A DNA stretch of 64,000 bases from Strix aluco (lineage: Eukaryota; Chordata; Aves; Strigiformes; Strigidae): NCBI RefSeq assembly GCF_031877795.1, contig NC_133931.1:19723764-19787763 (forward strand), read 5' to 3'. The position numbers were made by a program, and so were the translations under genes. Shown here one piece after another: positions 59,916-64,000 of this stretch (position 1 is the stretch's first letter; each line of letters opens with the position of its first letter). A model generated the notes under the pieces. That model had not been told where the DNA came from, ran no database searches, and saw only the letters and a program-made list of their open reading frames with translations.

Positions 59916-62900
59916 AAGCTGTTGACACTAACTTTTCTAAATCAGCTCTGTTGATTTCAGAGGCTGAATGCACAGGAGCAGAGGAAGCACGCAGTGCTCC
60001 AGCTTTCTCCCAGTTCCCCCTGTTTGTCCTCCTCAGCCTAGTAGTTAATAACATGCACATGGGTTATGAGAGATCCAAGTTCCTGTCCTCCTGCTGCCTG
60101 ATTCAGCACAGGGGGTTGATGCAAGGTCTCCCACTCTCCATGTGGGTGTCCTACCTGCTAGACTAGGAGGTATGAGGAGGAGGAGCTGCTCCTCTTAGAC
60201 TTTTCCACTCTAAACTGCTTACACTTTGCCTGAATGAGGAAGAAAAAGCTGTGGTAGATAGTGACTGAGGAGGGAGCTGAGACAGTCAACATTCTGAACA
60301 ACTACAAAAATGATGAATTATTTATGCAAAGGGCAATATGTTCATCTAGAAGGATGAAGACAATCACCCCACAAAACCTTGTGGTACACTATCAAGTCCT
60401 ACTCCTAGAAAACTGAAGAGAGACTCTTAGCCAAGCACTGTAAATATTGAGCTATATATAGGAAGACTATTACTTCTGAGTAGCTTTATGAATGCAATCT
60501 TTTGAGTTTATTGAGTGTGCCTAAAAATTACTTGAAAGTATTTACTTACTGAGCAAAATGAACTGTTTTAATACTATGGAAAAACTGAATGAATATTGAG
60601 TGATTTGATTTTTATTTTTAAATTACATTTTATATAAGGAAGGAGGAAAAGGAAAGAAAAACTGGCAATGTAAGTGGATCCAATGGACCAGAGAAACTGA
60701 GGATTTACCATGGTTAATATTGTAGGTCTAAGTACTTCTTTTGAAGGAGAAAGATCATGCTGGAGGAGTCAGTTTTCCAGACTTCAGTATGTGCAGGGTA
60801 GGGGAAATCTTTATCCAGTTCTATTAGTTAGGAAAACAGGCAAGCTCTTTCTTTTCTTTAATTGCAGTCAATAGCAATGAATAAAGTACCACTGAAAATG
60901 GCCCAAGGAGTCAGTGTACTACTGGGTGTTAGTATCTGGAAGGAGAATAGAGTGCAACTGATCAATGGTTGTCTCCATCAAGATGTATTTAGCTGGAAAT
61001 TTTCCTTTCCAAATTGTCGTGTCTGAAGCTAGTAAAAGTTGAAAGGAGGATGGATATCTGCAAGGATAATCTTTAAGGTGTGTGCACTGTTTTCACAGCT
61101 ATTAGATCAAAGCCCTTTACTGAACTATTTTATTATCAGACTTATAAATCAGCCTCAGTTCATTTTACAAACCTTAGTACTGCCATCAATTACATGCATT
61201 TAGCACTAATGGTTTTACAGGAATGTTAATAGTACAACATTATTTCCTGAAAACCAGCACTGAAGACTGTTAAAAGGCTATTAATTGCTATATGTAGCAT
61301 GCAGAAATACTTGTTTCTGGTTTTAACCAATCAGTAAGTTGGCATGTAAGTACATTTCTAATCAGTTAAACTTCATGGATATCAAATTTAGCAAAAGCAA
61401 TACCAATTATAAGCTATCCTTGTCAAGCTTTCTTCATTGGCATAGTCTAAGTAGACCATGGACAAATCTGCTGTTGCTTTTTAAAGCCCCTTTGGTCTTG
61501 CTACAGCAGTCCAGCCACTGCCACCGTCCCTGCAGGGTGGTGATCAAGGCAGACACTGTCCCCAGGCAGAAGATATTTTACCAGGCGAGGACAGGTGTCT
61601 GCTCTCAGCCTGTTTGCTCAGGTAGCAGTGATGGGTGCAGTACTGAGACCTGAACAAAACATGAATAGCACAAGCAGATGCTTGAGGAGTGAGGGGGTTG
61701 CAGGAGAGAAACTTTTCTGTGTAGGATGTGAATCCCCTTGCTGCTAATCTTTGGGTTCTGGCTCATTCCATACCTCAGAAATCATGAAGCACCTCCTACA
61801 TTTAGTCAGGCACCTCCCATTTCACTATCTAACCCCCTGCTAATGCAGTAGAGCTCCTCTCCAGATGCACAGATTTAGCTCCAGGAGTACATAATACAAA
61901 TCGCTAGATATGATGTCTCTCCTTTGTGCTGAAATTGACTGTCCACCCCATCCAAACCTACCCTCAGCCCATACTAAGTGCTGCAGTTCTGTTTCTGATA
62001 TACTAAATAATAAAACAACCAAGGCTCAAGATGTGAATGTTACGCGAGTTCATCTTATCTCCTTTCCCTTTCCAACTGTGTCGTGAACCTGAGATCTCTG
62101 TTCATTAGTTTAAGAGGCTGTTTACACATAAGAGGAGGAAGGAAAGACAGATCCTTTGAAGCATGTGGAACTACATCAGTTTCCACCAGCTGAGGAGACA
62201 GTCCCAAGAGAGCTGTCAGGCAGTCTTTAATGAACTACTATTTGGAGTGCAAAGCAAACTTCAGATGTCAAAGACTGAGCATTGTTTAGCTTCCATTAAG
62301 TCAGATATTTATGATTACCTCAAAGGTTTACAAAGTAGAGTAGAAAATATCCAAGAATAATAATTACCTTTCATAACTCATCCCTAGGATACAGACTCTA
62401 GGCTTGTCAAGCAATGGATATACACTGTTTCATTCACAGCTCTCAGTAAACCACACTGCCTAAAGGAATTTCAGTAAGTTGCAGGTACCATTTTACAGCT
62501 GAACCTTTATGTCAATCCTTCATTCCAGAGTGGTTCAACACTGCAGTGACCTTCATATCCCCCTTCAGATTGAATCGGTTACCCGCAGTGAGTATAAAGG
62601 CTATAAAGAAGCACCTGATCATAAAATCCACTTGGAATGCTTTCTTAAACCTCCACCAATTATCCATTAAAAATCCTGCTTTTTACAGGCTTACTCTCCT
62701 AATGAAAACTGAATAATACTATATTTTTTAAATTTTTTTCTAGTTATCTGGAGAAAAGTCTTGACAACCTGAAATAATCATTGATTGATGTGACTAAGTA
62801 AAATCATCTAAGTACTTCTATGGCTAATAAGAGATATTAACTGTTACTTTATAAACAAGGATCTGATCTAGAAGAGGTGGATGACCTGACAACTATCTCC

Positions 62901-63429
62901 CTAGGTCAGCCACCAATCAGCCTTGGAAAAGAAATAGAATTGATATGATATTATGATTATATTATCTATATTGATAATACAGAAAAAATGGGTTTCATTC
63001 AGAGGAGAATGAGATGCATCAGGATTAAGTCTTCAGCAGGAAGCCTTTTAATTTGCAAGGAGCTCTTATACTCTAAGGAAAAACACACCAGAAGTAGCTG
63101 CAGCAGTCACCCTGCAAAAGCTGAGTGTAACCAGGAGCTGTGAGGCTTTGACAGGCTTAAACCAGCCCAAGGCAAGAAGCTGGACCATGAGGATAAACCA
63201 GCAGCTCAGGGGGTGATTTTAATGCAGTACTGTAGCCTTCCTTTAAAATACACAAAATATGGATATTTTTTTCTTTGTCATTTTCACTTGTTTCTCTCCC
63301 CTCAAAATAAAGTGAGAGCTAATGACTGTTTTTAAAGAACAGCTCCTTGACTTCACTTGGTTCTGCGGTTGTCACCACAACATCCTTTCCTCTCAAGGAG
63401 CACTGGCAGCCCTGCTTGCAGCCACCGTC
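59916..63429. other. Intergenic sequence, no gene recognised
   Basis: AT-rich non-coding DNA with no open frame above about 105 codons and no repeat that I can name. Confidence 0.5.
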
Positions 63430-63700
63430 TGGAGCTTTTTTCCAATTTTCTTGTAAACTGCTCTAAGTGCAGCATCTGCCCTTACTGCCCCTGACACCAT
63501 GCTCACAGCTGTCTGTAATGACCTGTCTCAGAGAGATCTCTGACCTTACCCTCTTGTCTCATCATCTCCAATTTATCTGAAACTCTCACACAGCTGACCA
63601 TGATCCTTTTCTCATAATGTCGGCCTCTTCTACATGACCCTTTGGAATAACTTCTCTCTATCATTATGCAGAGAGAAAACCGCCAAGGCAGCTTCTTTCC
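63430..63700 (+). mobile_element. Possible ancient L2/CR1-type reverse-transcriptase relic
   Basis: The order gctgtctgtaatgacctgtc, then accttaccctcttgtctcat, then cacagctgaccatgatcctt, then atgtcggcctcttc recalls old LINE sequence coding for the reverse-transcriptase block with AAFDTVDH. Here the Phe-Asp-Thr codons have decayed and the frame is lost. The identification is by resemblance only, and the ends are approximate. Confidence 0.3.
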
Positions 63701-64000
63701 CTGCTGCCTGCTCACAAGTGAAGGAGTGCTGCAGAGCAGCATAAGTCAGTCATCTCCCCTTGTTCATACCTCATCTGTGGAGCTTCTCCTCTAAGTTTGC
63801 TCTCAAGTACCTTCAAACAGGCAACAAAAGTGCTCATAGCTACCTAAATATATGAGGAGTGACAAGACAAATCACACAACCCTTGGCTGCAACCTTTTCC
63901 CTGGTTCTCTCACACAATTAGCTGTTTCCCCTTTCTTAATACATTAGTATATCTACTAATAATTTAATCTGTGTCATAGGAATTCATGTCATGTTTTGTA
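63701..64000. other. Right edge of window, no gene recognised
   Basis: AT-rich non-coding sequence running to the end of the window. Confidence 0.5.

Noticed and set aside
59597..60166. Open frame of 189 codons with Gly-Glu-Glu-Arg-Arg repeats
   Set aside because: The pentanucleotide repeat is open by its period, and the non-repeat ends resemble nothing known.

Overview
The window looks like an ordinary stretch of bird genome, probably Neoaves. The evidence is several CR1 LINE copies ending in the avian-type 3' octamer (ATTCTATG-like), solo LTRs of a kind I know as common in songbird and other neoavian genomes, low gene density, and one recognisable vertebrate gene. I see no bacterial operon, CRISPR array, or convincing rRNA or tRNA gene.

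The only protein-coding gene I can support is TMEM74 (two-pass lysosomal/autophagosomal membrane protein), near the left end on the + strand. Its layout is readable: a CpG-island promoter with GC-rich short tandem repeats and a ZNF143/THAP11-type motif (about 5.64-6.37 kb), a candidate non-coding exon 1 with a GTGAGT donor at 6372, a ~740-bp intron, a strong acceptor ending at 7112, a short upstream ORF, and a single coding exon (7319-8275). The 3' flank holds a proximal poly(A) signal (8493), a perfect hairpin carrying a miR-132/212-type seed site (8657-8683), CpG-rich blocks (11.8-12.7 kb) and possible distal poly(A) signals (12473, 14210).

From about 14 kb to the right end I see no gene. 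The content is (i) 5'-truncated CR1 copies at 20.8, 26.6-27.7, 28.5, 44.1 and 56.7 kb, the 26.6-27.7 kb copy keeping a long readable reverse-transcriptase C-terminal part; (ii) much older CR1/L3, MIR/L2-like fossils at 14.4, 15.5, 36.8, 41.1, 45.0 and possibly 63.5 kb; (iii) a cluster of three related endogenous-retrovirus LTRs at 46.8-50.7 kb, two abutting head-to-head in a palindrome and one a clean solo LTR with a 5-bp target duplication; (iv) long pure microsatellites at 26.2 kb (GAAA then GGAA) and 59.7 kb (GAGGA); (v) small tandem duplications and hairpins.

No undescribed multi-gene system is apparent. The items most worth a second look are the head-to-head LTR pair, the antisense open frames inside those LTRs, the miR-132-type hairpin downstream of TMEM74, and A-tailed segments that may be retrocopies. 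All similarity statements come from reading by eye and memory of the families; no alignment or database search was run.
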